Source: Bifidobacterium vansinderenii (GTDB lineage Bacteria > Actinomycetota > Actinomycetes > Actinomycetales > Bifidobacteriaceae). From it: 45,055 nt of DNA. Made by a program: the position numbers and the translations under genes. This document shows positions 8,809 through 18,054 of the stretch, one piece after another (within the stretch, counting starts at the first letter, position 1; every line of letters begins with the position of its first letter). The stretch spans positions 1-45,055 of the forward strand of contig NZ_NEWD01000008.1 of the NCBI RefSeq assembly GCF_002234915.1. Direction: 5' to 3'. Below the pieces are notes generated by a model, which searched no databases, had not been told where the DNA came from, and worked only from the letters and a program-made list of their open reading frames with translations.

Positions 8809-9780
8809 TCACGCCTCGTCGACGGATCCGCCGAGAATCCATCCGTCCGACACCTTGTGCACGTCGTCGCGATCCGGGGTCTGCTCCAGCAGATCGGCGA
8901 TGCGGCCGCCATGGGTTCCGGTCAGGCGAGCGTCGGGGTCGAGATCCGACCAGGGCGCAAGCACGAAGGCACGCTGCCATGCGCGCGGATGCGGCAGGGT
9001 GAGATGCGGGTCGGCGCTGATCTCGCCGTCGTAGTCGACGATGTCGAGGTCAAGCGGACGGGACCCCCAGTGCACTTCATGGGAACGCCCGTGCACGGAT
9101 TCAATGGTCTGCAGCGCGGAAAGCAGCGTCTCCTTATCGAGCGTGGTGCTCACCTGGATCACGGCGTTGAGGAAGTCGGGTGTGCCCGGCTCCATTCCCC
9201 ACGCTGCCGTGCGGTACAGCGGCGAGATGCCGGTGAGCTGGTTGCCGGGAATGCCGTCGATGGCCACCACGGCCGCCCGCAGCGTCTGCTCCACATCGCC
9301 GATGTTGCCGCCCATGGCGATCACCGCGGAATGCACCTTCGGCGCCGGCGTCTCATGGTCGTTCTCGTCGACAGTGTGGGACGAGGCTGCGGTCAGCGAC
9401 GCCGCAGAGGGCTCATTCTCACCTTCGGCGGCACGTTCGATGGTCACGCTCACGTCGTCGAACGGCACGGTGATCGGCGCGTTCGGCTTGTGCACGGTGA
9501 CGATGACGCGGCGGACGCGATGCGACAGCAGGATCGAGTCGGCGATCTTGGCTGCCAGTCGTTCGATCAGATCGACATGCTCCCCTTCGATCACGTTGAC
9601 GATGCGTTGGGCGATCTGCCCGTAGTCGACCGTCGCCGTGAGGTCATCGGTGCGTCCGGCTTCCGAAAGATCAAGGAACATCGTGGCATCGACGATGAAC
9701 GGCTGCGGCTCGACATGTTCGAAGTCGAGAACGCCGTGCGTGGCTTCGGCGCGAATACCGGTGAGACGGATGGAATCCAT
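8809..9780 (-). CDS. folK: bifunctional dihydroneopterin aldolase / HPPK (FolB-FolK fusion)
   Basis: This is a fusion protein of 323 residues. Residues 1 to about 120 are a FolB domain: IRLTGIRAEATHGVLDFE at the start, then a VDYGQIA block and VTVHKPNAPI. After a variable Glu/Ala-rich linker (about 120-150), the rest is FolK (HPPK): VIAMGGNIGDVEQTL, RTAAWGMEPGTPDFLNAV, then SRPLDLDIVDYDG with the Mg-binding DxD, and LPHPRAWQRAFVL. Together they convert dihydroneopterin to 6-hydroxymethyl-dihydropterin and pyrophosphorylate it, feeding FolP encoded just upstream. A GAAAGG element precedes ATG 9780. Such fusions are known in bifidobacteria and some other actinobacteria. Confidence 0.95.
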   Translation of the reverse strand: MDSIRLTGIRAEATHGVLDFEHVEPQPFIVDATMFLDLSEAGRTDDLTATVDYGQIAQRIVNVIEGEHVDLIERLAAKIADSILLSHRVRRVIVTVHKPNAPITVPFDDVSVTIERAAEGENEPSAASLTAASSHTVDENDHETPAPKVHSAVIAMGGNIGDVEQTLRAAVVAIDGIPGNQLTGISPLYRTAAWGMEPGTPDFLNAVIQVSTTLDKETLLSALQTIESVHGRSHEVHWGSRPLDLDIVDYDGEISADPHLTLPHPRAWQRAFVLAPWSDLDPDARLTGTHGGRIADLLEQTPDRDDVHKVSDGWILGGSVDEA

Positions 9781-9864
9781 GGGGGTTGGAACCTTTCGTA
9801 GGTTGGGGTGGAAGGAGGGAAGGATGACGGCAGACGGGCTGCAGAACGTGGACGGAGTCGAGGA

Positions 9865-9913
9865 CTCCCCTCAGTCCGCCGTTCAGCGGACAGCTCCCCT
9901 CCGCAGGGAGGGG
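9865..9913. repeat. compound palindromic repeat, copy 2
   Basis: This has CTCCCCTCAG, inner hairpin GTCCGC-cgttca-GCGGAC, AG, then CCCCTCC-gca-GGGAGGGG. It sits inside the folP-folBK gap of a cotranscribed block, so it will appear in the mRNA, where it could process or attenuate the transcript. Confidence 0.85.
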
Positions 9914-9927
9914 AACCACAGGGGGCG

Positions 9928-10794
9928 TCAGCGGAAGCGACGCCAGAGAGCACCGGCGTGGACGGCGGCGACGGAACGGGGCACGTCGTGCACGCGCACG
10001 GCCCATGCACCATGTTCGGCGCACAGGGCGGACAGCGCCGCGGTCATGGAATCGCGATCCTCCATCGACGGCTCGTCGATTCCCGCCTCCTGCAGCATGG
10101 CGGTGATGAAGCGCTTGCGCGACTGGCCAATGAGCACCGGATATCCGGTCTCCTCGAACGACTCGAGTCCGGCGAGCAGCGGCAGGTTGTGCTCGATGCC
10201 CGGCTTGGAGAATCCCAGACCCGGGTCGATGATCACGCGCTCGGGCTTCACGCCGGCGGCGAGCACCGCATCCACCTGTCTCATGAGCTCGTCCTTGACG
10301 TCGCGCAGCACGCCGTGCTCATACACGGAGGTGTCGGCGTCAGGGACTCCGCCCTTACCGCCGGCGAGCCAGCCTCGCCAGTGCTGCACGATGTACAGGC
10401 AGTCATGGTCGGCGACCACGTGCGGCAGTTCGGGATCGAGCTGGCCTCCGGAAACGTCGTTGATGATCTGCGCGCCCTCGTTCAGCGCGGCCAATGCCAC
10501 GGACGATCGCGTGGTGTCGATCGACAGCACGGCGTCATGCTCGAGCAGTGCTCTGACCGCGCCGGTGACGCGGGCGAGCTCGTCGTGTTCGCTGACGCGC
10601 TTGGCACCCGGTCGCGTGGATTCGGCACCGATGTCGATCAGATCGGCGCCGTCGTTCATCATCGCCACGCCGTGCTCGCGGGCCTTGTCCGGGTCCAGCC
10701 ACAGGCCGCCGTCGGAGAACGAGTCCTCGGTGATGTTGAGCACTCCCATGACCAGCGTTCGTTCGGGATCGTGCAATGCATTGATATCGGTCAT
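9928..10794 (-). CDS. folP: dihydropteroate synthase
   Basis: FolP (288 residues) joins 6-hydroxymethyl-dihydropterin diphosphate with p-aminobenzoate to give dihydropteroate; it is the sulfonamide target. Signatures seen are VMGVLNITEDSFSDGGLW (pterin/phosphate loop), DIGAESTRPGA, INDVSGG, RVIIDPGLGFSK and the C-terminal IGQSRKRFI. TIM-barrel length and order are normal. AAGGGGAAAAC precedes ATG 10794. A strong hairpin (10817-10855) separates it from folE, so folP may be expressed at a different level from its upstream neighbours. Confidence 0.95.
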   Translation of the reverse strand: MTDINALHDPERTLVMGVLNITEDSFSDGGLWLDPDKAREHGVAMMNDGADLIDIGAESTRPGAKRVSEHDELARVTGAVRALLEHDAVLSIDTTRSSVALAALNEGAQIINDVSGGQLDPELPHVVADHDCLYIVQHWRGWLAGGKGGVPDADTSVYEHGVLRDVKDELMRQVDAVLAAGVKPERVIIDPGLGFSKPGIEHNLPLLAGLESFEETGYPVLIGQSRKRFITAMLQEAGIDEPSMEDRDSMTAALSALCAEHGAWAVRVHDVPRSVAAVHAGALWRRFR

Positions 10795-10816
10795 TCTTGT
10801 TTTCCCCTTATACGCA

Positions 10817-10855
10817 ACTGAGGGTGGTCACCATCGTTCTGCGACCACCCTCAGT
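10817..10855. terminator. strong hairpin between folE and folP
   Basis: ACTGAGGGTGGTC (10817-10829) pairs perfectly with GACCACCCTCAGT (10843-10855) around a 13-base loop. On the minus strand it stands 22 bases before the folP start and lacks a long U tract, so it may be a partial terminator, an RNA processing site or a stabiliser of either mRNA half. Confidence 0.6.
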
Positions 10856-10919
10856 CAGTTTTCCACCGGCCGGCGCCGCGGATCGTGTTCGTCCGCAGCC
10901 ACCGACGGGAGTGGATTGT

Positions 10920-11507
10920 TCAGTGTTGCGACAGGATCAGGCTCATGGCCTCGGCGCGCGTGGCGGGCTGACGCATGAGTCCGCGCACCGCCGACGTGGT
11001 GGTGCGTGCCTGCGACTTCTTCACGCCGCGCATCGACATGCACAGATGTTCGCACTCGGTGACCACGATCGCGCCGCGGGCGTCCACGTAGTCCATGAGC
11101 GCGTCGGCGATCTGCTGGGTGAGACGCTCCTGCACCTGGGGACGACGGGCGTAGACCTCCACCAGTCGGGCGAGCTTGCTCAGACCGGTCACGCCCTCCT
11201 TGGAGGGGATGTAGCCCACATGGGCCACGCCGTGGAACGGGAGCAGATGATGCTCGCACACCGAGTAGAGCTCGATGTCGCGGACCAGCACCATCTCCTC
11301 GGTGTCCACCTTGAAACGGGCGGACAGCACGTCCTTGGGGTCCTGACGCAGGCCGGCGAACAGCTCGCGCGACGCCCTGGCGATGCGATCGGGGGTGTCG
11401 AGCAGTCCCTCTCGGTCGGGATCCTCGCCGATGGACTTGAGGTAGAGACGCACGGCCTGGCGCACGCCTTCCTCATCGAACGTCCTGGGTGCTGCGGTAT
11501 CGCTCAT
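10920..11507 (-). CDS. folE: GTP cyclohydrolase I
   Basis: FolE (195 residues) opens the pterin ring, converting GTP to dihydroneopterin triphosphate, the first step of folate synthesis. The zinc-binding cysteine/histidine region [18 protein letters not shown], the [18 protein letters not shown] block and [12 protein letters not shown] are all present. The start at 11507 is fixed by a good AGGAG ribosome site and by overlap: its ATG shares bases with the ftsH stop in the motif ATGA (11504-11507), which implies translational coupling. The frame remains open further upstream, but that part lies within ftsH. Confidence 0.95.
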   Translation of the reverse strand: MSDTAAPRTFDEEGVRQAVRLYLKSIGEDPDREGLLDTPDRIARASRELFAGLRQDPKDVLSARFKVDTEEMVLVRDIELYSVCEHHLLPFHGVAHVGYIPSKEGVTGLSKLARLVEVYARRPQVQERLTQQIADALMDYVDARGAIVVTECEHLCMSMRGVKKSQARTTTSAVRGLMRQPATRAEAMSLILSQH

Positions 11508-13621
11508 CGGGCGGCTCCTTCGGTATTGCCATTGGCGGGAGTGGTCTGAGACGAGGCGTCCGCACTCTCGAGACCGGCGTTGCGGCGCAGGGACTCGGGA
11601 ATCGGCACCGGCGGCAGATCGGAATCGGGACGACGGTCGTTCGACAGCCACACCTCACGCTGCGGAGCCTTCTTCACCTTGGAGAAGATGGCGGCGAGCT
11701 CCTTCTCGTTCAGCGTTTCCTTGACGAGCAGCTGGCGGACGAGCTCGTCGAGCACCTCACGGTTCTCGTTGATGATCGTCCATGCCTCGGTGTGAGCGGT
11801 CTCGACGAGCTTGAGCACTTCGTCGTCGATCGTCTGCGCGGTCTGATCCGAGTACTTGCGTGGGCTCAGGCCGTCCATCACCGTGGTCTGGTCGTCATCC
11901 GACGCCCACTTGATGGCACCGAGCTTGGACGAGAAGCCGAACTCCACCACCATCTTGCGGGCGATGTTCGTTGCCTTCTCGATGTCGTTCGACGCACCGG
12001 TGGTCGGATCGTGGAACACGATCTCCTCGGCGGTGCGGCCGCCCATGGCATAGGCCATCTGGTCGAGCAGCTCGTTACGGGACTGCGAATAGCGGTCCTG
12101 CGTGGGCATGACGGCGGTGTAGCCGAGCGCACGGCCTCGCGGCAGGATCGTCACCTTGGTCACCGGATCGGTGTTGTTGAGCGCGGCCGCGACCAATGCA
12201 TGGCCACCCTCATGATAGGCGGTGTTGCGCAGCTCCTCAAGAGCCATACCCTTGGAGCGGCGGCGCGGACCGGACATCACGCGGTCGATGGCCTCGTCGA
12301 TGGCGCGGTTGTCGATCAGCTGGGCACCGGCACGGGCGCACAGCAGAGCCGCCTCGTTGAGCACGTTGGCCAGATCGGCGCCGGTGAAGCCCGGGGTACG
12401 GACGGCGATCATGTGCAGATCCACATCCGGCACGAACGGCTTGCCCTTCGCGTGCACCTTGAGGATGGCCTCGCGGCCTTCCAGATCGGGCGCCTCGACG
12501 GCCACCTGACGGTCGAATCGACCAGGACGGAGCAGTGCGGGGTCAAGCACATCGGGACGGTTGGTGGCGGCGATGATGATGAGGTTCGTATCGTTGTCGA
12601 AGCCGTCCATCTCGACGAGCAGCTGGTTCAGCGTCTGCTCGCGTTCGTCGTGGCCTCCGCCCATGCCGGAGCCACGCTTGCGGCCGACGGCGTCAATCTC
12701 GTCGATGAAGATGATGGCCGGGGCGTTCTTCTTGGCCTCGTCGAACAGGTCACGGACACGGGACGCACCCAGACCCACGAACATCTCGACGAAGTCGGAA
12801 CCCGCCATCGAATAGAACGGCACGCCGGCCTCGCCTGCGATGGCTCGCGCCAGCAGCGTCTTACCGGTTCCGGGAGGACCGTACAGCAGCACGCCGCGCG
12901 GGATGCGGGCACCGAGCGCCTTGTACTTGGAGGGGTCCTTGAGGAAGTCCTTGATCTCCTCGACCTCCTGCAGTGCGGCGTCCTCACCGGCCACGTCGGA
13001 GAACTTGGTCTTCGGGGTGTTGCCTTCCAGCAGCTTGCCCGTCTTCTTGTTGCCCATGCCGAACATGCCGCCGGCGCCGCCCTGCATGCGGCTCATCAGC
13101 CACCAGAACAGGCCGAAGATGATGAGGAACGGCAGCAGCGAGCTCAGCAGGTACGTGAGCATGCTGGTCTGCGGCACGGTGGAGGTCCATCCCTTGGAGG
13201 GGTTGGCCTTCTCCACGGCCTGCGAGATCTGGCCGCCCTGCGCGAACACGTAGTAGAACTGCACGTTCTTGCCGTAGTTGCGGATCTTGCCGGTGTCGGG
13301 ATCCTTCTTGCTGAAGTCCTCCTTCAGCTCCAGCTTCACGGTCTGCTTGTTCTCGGTGATCTCCGCGTACTGCACGGCACCGTCCTCAAGCAGCTGCAGA
13401 CCATCTTGCGTATTGATGGTCTGGGTGCCGCCCATGGAGAACATCTGGAATCCGCTGATCGCGAGCAGCACCAGCAGCGTGACCCAGATCCACGGCGACT
13501 GCCAGAACGGGCGCTGCTGCCCGTTGCCGTTCTTGTTCTTGTTGGACTTACCGCCCCGACCCCCATCGGGATTGGTGAACGGGTTACCGTTATCGCCCCT
13601 GTTCGGGCCCGGAAAGCTCAT
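11504..13621 (-). CDS. ftsH: ATP-dependent zinc metalloprotease FtsH
   Basis: FtsH (705 residues) is a membrane-anchored AAA+ protease that degrades misfolded membrane and regulatory proteins. A Gly/Asn-rich cytoplasmic start is followed by helix 1 (about 43-61), a periplasm-side domain, helix 2 (about 154-176), then the AAA module: Walker A GPPGTGKT (248-255), Walker B IIFIDEID (303-310) and arginine finger region RPGRFDR (365-371). The zinc site is HEGGH (470-474), fitting the HExGH family pattern. The Ser/Thr-rich tail is typical of actinobacterial forms. It sits three bases after hpt and overlaps folE, as in the conserved actinobacterial cluster. Confidence 0.97.
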   Translation of the reverse strand: MSFPGPNRGDNGNPFTNPDGGRGGKSNKNKNGNGQQRPFWQSPWIWVTLLVLLAISGFQMFSMGGTQTINTQDGLQLLEDGAVQYAEITENKQTVKLELKEDFSKKDPDTGKIRNYGKNVQFYYVFAQGGQISQAVEKANPSKGWTSTVPQTSMLTYLLSSLLPFLIIFGLFWWLMSRMQGGAGGMFGMGNKKTGKLLEGNTPKTKFSDVAGEDAALQEVEEIKDFLKDPSKYKALGARIPRGVLLYGPPGTGKTLLARAIAGEAGVPFYSMAGSDFVEMFVGLGASRVRDLFDEAKKNAPAIIFIDEIDAVGRKRGSGMGGGHDEREQTLNQLLVEMDGFDNDTNLIIIAATNRPDVLDPALLRPGRFDRQVAVEAPDLEGREAILKVHAKGKPFVPDVDLHMIAVRTPGFTGADLANVLNEAALLCARAGAQLIDNRAIDEAIDRVMSGPRRRSKGMALEELRNTAYHEGGHALVAAALNNTDPVTKVTILPRGRALGYTAVMPTQDRYSQSRNELLDQMAYAMGGRTAEEIVFHDPTTGASNDIEKATNIARKMVVEFGFSSKLGAIKWASDDDQTTVMDGLSPRKYSDQTAQTIDDEVLKLVETAHTEAWTIINENREVLDELVRQLLVKETLNEKELAAIFSKVKKAPQREVWLSNDRRPDSDLPPVPIPESLRRNAGLESADASSQTTPANGNTEGAAR

Positions 13622-13624
13622 GTA

Positions 13625-14188
13625 CTACTCCTGGTCTCCTTGATATACCTTGGGATTGAGCACCGCGATCGAATCGAGATTGCGGTACTTCTCGTCATAA
13701 TCCAAGCCGAATCCCACCACGAATTTGTCGGGAATCTCATATCCGCGGTATTTTACGTCGATATGCACCTTGTGACGTGCCGGCTTTTCGAGCAGGGCGA
13801 ACACCTCGACGGACGCGGCGCCGCGGTTCTTGAGCTCCTTGATCAGCCAGTCGAGGGTGATGCCGGAATCGATGATGTCCTCGACGATCAGCACGTGGCG
13901 GCCACGTACGTCGGTAGACAGATCCTGACGTACCGTGATCTTGCCGGAGCTCTCCGTACCCGAGCCGTACGACGACAGGCTCATGAAATCCATGGACACC
14001 TGAATCGACAGGGCCTGGGAGAACGCGGCCAGCGTGTTGATTGCCCCCTTCAGCACGGCCACCAGCAGCAGATCCTTGTCCGCATAGTCACGGCTCACCT
14101 GAGCCGCAGCCTCCTGAATCTTGGCGTCGATCTGCTCTCGGGTGACGAGTTCTTCAATGATGTCGTCTTGGATATCAGCGATTTTCAT
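13625..14188 (-). CDS. hpt: hypoxanthine phosphoribosyltransferase
   Basis: This is a purine salvage enzyme of about 187 residues that makes IMP/GMP from hypoxanthine/guanine and PRPP. The PRPP loop VLIVEDIIDSGITL and the early LVAVLKGAI stretch are diagnostic, with FVVGFGLDYDEKYRNL at the C-terminal base-binding part. Starts are possible at 14200 or 14188; I prefer 14188 (MKIADIQ). With either start the gene overlaps the end of tilS, whose stop is at 14175, so translation is probably coupled. The tilS-hpt-ftsH order is widely conserved. Confidence 0.94.
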   Translation of the reverse strand: MKIADIQDDIIEELVTREQIDAKIQEAAAQVSRDYADKDLLLVAVLKGAINTLAAFSQALSIQVSMDFMSLSSYGSGTESSGKITVRQDLSTDVRGRHVLIVEDIIDSGITLDWLIKELKNRGAASVEVFALLEKPARHKVHIDVKYRGYEIPDKFVVGFGLDYDEKYRNLDSIAVLNPKVYQGDQE

Positions 14189-15263
14189 GCATTCCATCAT
14201 GGCACAGGAGAATGACGTGATTCTGACGACTTGCTGAGTAACCGCTGGAAAGACGCACAGCCCCCTGGCCGTGCCAGTCGACGATCAGACGGTCGATGGC
14301 CTCCACATGCTTCGACGACACGGGAACATTGGACTCCGTAAGAGTGCGGGCGATCACCCGCGTGCGGATCGCCTCATGCTCATCGGCCAGCGTTCGCGCG
14401 TCGATGCTTGCCATGGCTTCGCCGTCGGCGAAGTCCACCACATGCTCGTAGACGCGCGCGGCCTGTGTGTCGATATAGTCCTTGTCTCGTTGGGCGATCC
14501 GTGCACTACGCGACAGGTGGGAGACCATGTCGGTCTTCACGAAATTCGTCAGATACGGCAGCAGAGCGTTGCGGATGCGGCTGCGCAGCGGCAGATCGGT
14601 GGACAATCCTCCCTCGTCCGCGGTACCCCCATTGGTCGGATCGTCCCACCATTCGATGCCACGGCTTGTGCAGATGGCGGTGGTCTGCGTGCGGGTGAGA
14701 TCGAGGAACGGACGGGCGAAGGTCACGCCGTCGCGGTCGATCACGTCGGGCATGCCCGCCAGCGAATCAAGTCCGAAGGTACGGGTAAGTCCAAGCAGCA
14801 CGGTCTCGGCCTGATCGTCGCGGGTATGGGCAAGCAGCACCGTGGCGGCGCCGAGTTCCGATGCGACGTCGATCAGCGCCTGATACCGTGCATCGCGTGC
14901 CGCGGATTCCACGCCTACGCCGGCGGAGTCGACGATCACACGGCGTATGATCACGGGAGCCATGCCAAATCTGCGGCATTTGTCCGCGGCCGCGCGCGCC
15001 ACGTCGGCGGATCCGAAAACGAGTCCATGGTCCACGATCACAGCACCGCAGCGTACGCCGATCGTGCCGCATACGGTGGTGGCGACGGACGCGAGCGCCA
15101 GCGAGTCACGACCACCCGAACAGGCGACGAGCACCAGCGGGGCGTTACGGTCGGGCTCGTGCATGCCGTGGCTGCGGGAGCCGGACGGCCCGTGGATTCC
15201 CAATGTTTCGAGACAGCGGCGTACGTCGCCGATGCCCTTGCGCAGTTCCGGAGTGTAGGCCAT
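14175..15263 (-). CDS. tilS: tRNA(Ile)-lysidine synthase
   Basis: TilS (362 residues) modifies C34 of the CAU tRNA-Ile to lysidine so that it reads AUA. The ATP pyrophosphatase P-loop is CSGGRDSLAL, followed by VIVDHGL, LAHTRDDQAETVLLGL and the RSRIRNALLPYL block typical of TilS. A start at 15263 (MAYTPELRKG) is favoured, two bases past the dacB stop (15266-15268). The longer frame would run into dacB. The 3' end overlaps hpt. The protein is essential in most bacteria that have this tRNA. Confidence 0.93.
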   Translation of the reverse strand: MAYTPELRKGIGDVRRCLETLGIHGPSGSRSHGMHEPDRNAPLVLVACSGGRDSLALASVATTVCGTIGVRCGAVIVDHGLVFGSADVARAAADKCRRFGMAPVIIRRVIVDSAGVGVESAARDARYQALIDVASELGAATVLLAHTRDDQAETVLLGLTRTFGLDSLAGMPDVIDRDGVTFARPFLDLTRTQTTAICTSRGIEWWDDPTNGGTADEGGLSTDLPLRSRIRNALLPYLTNFVKTDMVSHLSRSARIAQRDKDYIDTQAARVYEHVVDFADGEAMASIDARTLADEHEAIRTRVIARTLTESNVPVSSKHVEAIDRLIVDWHGQGAVRLSSGYSASRQNHVILLCHDGMHENR

Positions 15264-15265
15264 GG

Positions 15266-16753
15266 TCACAGCTCCGGCAGTTGGCCGACGAGATGGTCGA
15301 GTGCCTGGATGGCGGACCACATGTTCTGCGGATTGTTGATGATGACCGCGAAGGTGAGCACGCCGCCCTTGGTGCGCGACACGTTGCCGGTCATGGATGT
15401 AACCGTGTCGAGCGTACCGGTCTTGAGTCGGATCAGACCGTTGGAGGATGAGGGGAACGTATGGTGCAGTGCGGTGCCGGACAGTCCGCTGACGGCAAGC
15501 GCCTCACTGGCGGCGGCCACCTCGGTGCCGGTCTGCGCGTATTGGGACTGGGTCTGCATCAGGGTCTCCACGGTGAGCTGGGATCCGGTGGACAGTCCGG
15601 AGCAGTCGGCCATGGTCAGACCCGTGGTGCTGATGCCGTGCGATTCGAGAATGCTCTTGACCGCCTTGGTGGCGCCTTCCGGAGAGTTTTCCTGTCCGGT
15701 CTTGAGTGCGGTGAGACGTCCGAGGAGTTCGGCCTCGGTGTTGTTGGAGTTCTTGAGCATGAAGCTCATGATCTCGCTGAGCTTGGCGGAGCTGACGGAG
15801 GCTATCGGGCTGCCGTTCTGCGGCGCCGTGCCTTCGCTGGTTCCCGTGACGGTGATGCCCTGTTCGGTGAGCTGGCGTGCGAATTCGGAGGCGGTGTCAG
15901 CGGCCGGGGTGCTGGATCTTGGCGGGAACTTCGTGTCCACGTCGGGGTCGGACGGCTTGTCGGTGCCGGTCCAGTTGCGCGCCTGGTCGATGGCCATGGA
16001 CGCCATGGGCGCGGCGTTCATGAGGTCGGTGTTGTTGGCGGCGATGGTGTCGGGCAGGCGTTTGCTGCCGAACAGCGAGTCGTCGTAGGCAAGATCGACC
16101 GTGGTGATGTTTTTGCTGCGCAGTGCGGCCACGGTGCGCGAGACCAGCGTGGCGATGCCCGCCCGACCATTGATGTGGTCGGGGTCGGATTCGCCGGAGC
16201 CGAGCAGCATGTCGCCATTGCCCTTGAGGGTGAGCTTCGCGGAATCGCCACTACCAGTGAGATACACTTCGGTGTCGAGCGTGGACGTCATGTCGAGCGT
16301 GGACGCGGCGGCGAACGCAGTCAGCGTCTTCATGGTGGAGGCGGGTTCGCGAGTGGCGGTTTCATTGCTCTTCACCACGGCGTTGCCTTGAGCGTCGGCG
16401 ATGATCAGCGAGAAGTCGGTGCCCACGCCTTCGGAAGCGGCGAACTCATCGACGAGCTTCTGCGCCTGGGACGCGTCGATGCTCGGACCGTTCTGCAACT
16501 GTCCGGTCACGGTCTTCGCCGTACGTGCCGTTCTGGCCGTGGGGAAGGTGACGGGCTTCACCGATGATGCTGTGAGCAGGCCGGGCGCCACGTCGGCCAC
16601 GTCGGCCATGACGTAGCCGGCCGACAGTAGTACGGTGATCACGGCCGCGGCGATCACCGTGCCCTTGCGTCGGCTCATCGCCCGACGGTGTACGCGAATG
16701 GATCGCCTCGACCCCGGATTGACGGGGTTGGTGTCGATGGCGGATGCAGTCAC
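15266..16753 (-). CDS. dacB: D-alanyl-D-alanine carboxypeptidase/endopeptidase (PBP4 family)
   Basis: This is a penicillin-binding protein of peptidase family S13 that trims peptidoglycan peptides outside the membrane. After a basic start and one membrane helix (TVIAAAVITVLLSAGYVMA), it shows the active-site STMK motif, the SNN triad in KNSNNTEAELLG, and KTG in RLKTGTLDT. I chose GTG 16753 because AGAGGAG stands seven bases upstream of it. The ATG at 16777 lacks a ribosome site and the frame goes back to 16858, inside the glycosyltransferase gene. About 495 residues fits the family. It heads the dacB-tilS-hpt-ftsH series. Confidence 0.93.
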   Translation of the reverse strand: MTASAIDTNPVNPGSRRSIRVHRRAMSRRKGTVIAAAVITVLLSAGYVMADVADVAPGLLTASSVKPVTFPTARTARTAKTVTGQLQNGPSIDASQAQKLVDEFAASEGVGTDFSLIIADAQGNAVVKSNETATREPASTMKTLTAFAAASTLDMTSTLDTEVYLTGSGDSAKLTLKGNGDMLLGSGESDPDHINGRAGIATLVSRTVAALRSKNITTVDLAYDDSLFGSKRLPDTIAANNTDLMNAAPMASMAIDQARNWTGTDKPSDPDVDTKFPPRSSTPAADTASEFARQLTEQGITVTGTSEGTAPQNGSPIASVSSAKLSEIMSFMLKNSNNTEAELLGRLTALKTGQENSPEGATKAVKSILESHGISTTGLTMADCSGLSTGSQLTVETLMQTQSQYAQTGTEVAAASEALAVSGLSGTALHHTFPSSSNGLIRLKTGTLDTVTSMTGNVSRTKGGVLTFAVIINNPQNMWSAIQALDHLVGQLPEL

Positions 16754-16827
16754 GGGTACGCTCCTCTTGTCAGTCATATCGTTGTGTCGGCGGAGTATCG
16801 CCGACGGGCCTGCGCGGAAAACCTCGG

Positions 16828-18054
16828 TCAGCGGCCACGGTGCTCGATGGGCTTCCATCCGGGCTTGGAGAACATGGCCTGAAACGAGATCGGAATGTAG
16901 CTGATCAGGTAGATGGGGAAGCTCAGGCAGTAGGCCACGAGTTCCTTGTTCGTCGCGTCGATCTTATCGCGTTCAGCAATGCAGGTGATGGCGGCGAGCG
17001 CCATCATGCCGAGTACGGACGCCACGCCGCCCACGATCCAGAAGTTGAGCGAGGCGAGCTGGCTCGACAGCGAGACGAAGCCGAGCGCCACGAAGACGGC
17101 GGCGAGCACGGTACGGATCACGGACAACGCGGTGAACGGGCAGATCAGCAGCGTCAGATCGATGCAGGAGAAGTCGCGCTCCTTGATGGCGCGCTGGATC
17201 ATGGCGGGACCGTAGTAGCGGAACACCTGCAGGAAGCCTCGGCTCCACCGCAGTCGCTGACGCCAGCTCTGCTTGAACGTGACCGGCTGCTCGTCGTACA
17301 GCACCGCCGTGCCGCAGTAGCCGATGCGGTCGCCGTGCAGAATCGAGTCGAGCGTGAATTCGAGATCCTCGGTGAGCAGGTGGAACTTCCAGCCGGAATT
17401 GCGTTCCATGACCTCGCGGGAGAACATGAATCCGGTGCCGCCCACGTGGCAGCTCGAGCCGAACACCATGCGGGAGTTGTTGAGGAACCGGGACTCCCTG
17501 ACGAACCAGAGTGCAGATCCGGAGGACACCCAGTTGTCGTCGAAGTTGACGGAGTTGCGGTAGCTGGTGAGGATGCGGAAGCCCGACTGGAAGGCGTTGT
17601 TCATCTGCGAGAAGTAGTCCTTGTCGAGCAGGTTGTCCGCATCGAACACGAAGTAGGCATCGTACTTCTTGGTGGCGCCCGAGTCGATCATGTTGTTGAG
17701 CAGGAACGTGAGCGCGAAGCCCTTGCCGATCTGCGTCTGGTCGAAGCGCTCCACCACGTGGCATCCCTTGGATCTGGCCAGCGCGGCGGTGCCGTCGGTG
17801 CAGTTGTCGGCCACCATCCAGATGTCGATGAGCTCTCTGGGGTACGTTTGGTTCTGAATGCAGTCGATGAGGTTGCCCACCACGTTCTCCTCGTTGCGTG
17901 CCGAGATGAGCACGGCGTAGCGCTTGTCCTTGGGCGCTTCGGGGAAGGTGGTGGTCTTGACGAAGAATCCGGTAAGCAGGCACACCGCCTGGTAGATCAT
18001 GCCGGCGGCTCCGAGTACGAACAGCAGTACGTCGATGGCGGACAGCAGGGCCAT
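16828..18054 (-). CDS. membrane glycosyltransferase, family 2
   Basis: This 408-residue protein has an N-terminal helix (about 5-29), a GT-A catalytic domain and three or four C-terminal helices. VLISARNEENVVGNL starts the nucleotide-sugar fold, DAD (in FVFDADNLLD) is the metal site, TEDLEFT supplies the catalytic acid, and QRLRW is the motif of processive or polymer-forming GT2 enzymes. It probably makes a cell-surface glycan or glycolipid; the acceptor is unknown. Its start codon directly follows the stop of the AI-2E family gene (18055-18057), so the two are cotranscribed. Codon use is like its neighbours. Confidence 0.88.
   Translation of the reverse strand: MALLSAIDVLLFVLGAAGMIYQAVCLLTGFFVKTTTFPEAPKDKRYAVLISARNEENVVGNLIDCIQNQTYPRELIDIWMVADNCTDGTAALARSKGCHVVERFDQTQIGKGFALTFLLNNMIDSGATKKYDAYFVFDADNLLDKDYFSQMNNAFQSGFRILTSYRNSVNFDDNWVSSGSALWFVRESRFLNNSRMVFGSSCHVGGTGFMFSREVMERNSGWKFHLLTEDLEFTLDSILHGDRIGYCGTAVLYDEQPVTFKQSWRQRLRWSRGFLQVFRYYGPAMIQRAIKERDFSCIDLTLLICPFTALSVIRTVLAAVFVALGFVSLSSQLASLNFWIVGGVASVLGMMALAAITCIAERDKIDATNKELVAYCLSFPIYLISYIPISFQAMFSKPGWKPIEHRGR

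Noticed and set aside
12200-12215. FtsH zinc motif reads HEGGH and not HEAGH
   Set aside because: The family pattern is HExGH, so the change is within normal variation.
11489-14215. A 908-codon open frame on the plus strand opposite ftsH and hpt
   Set aside because: It is antisense to clear conserved genes, with His/Arg/Leu/Val composition typical of GC-rich shadow frames and no ribosome site.
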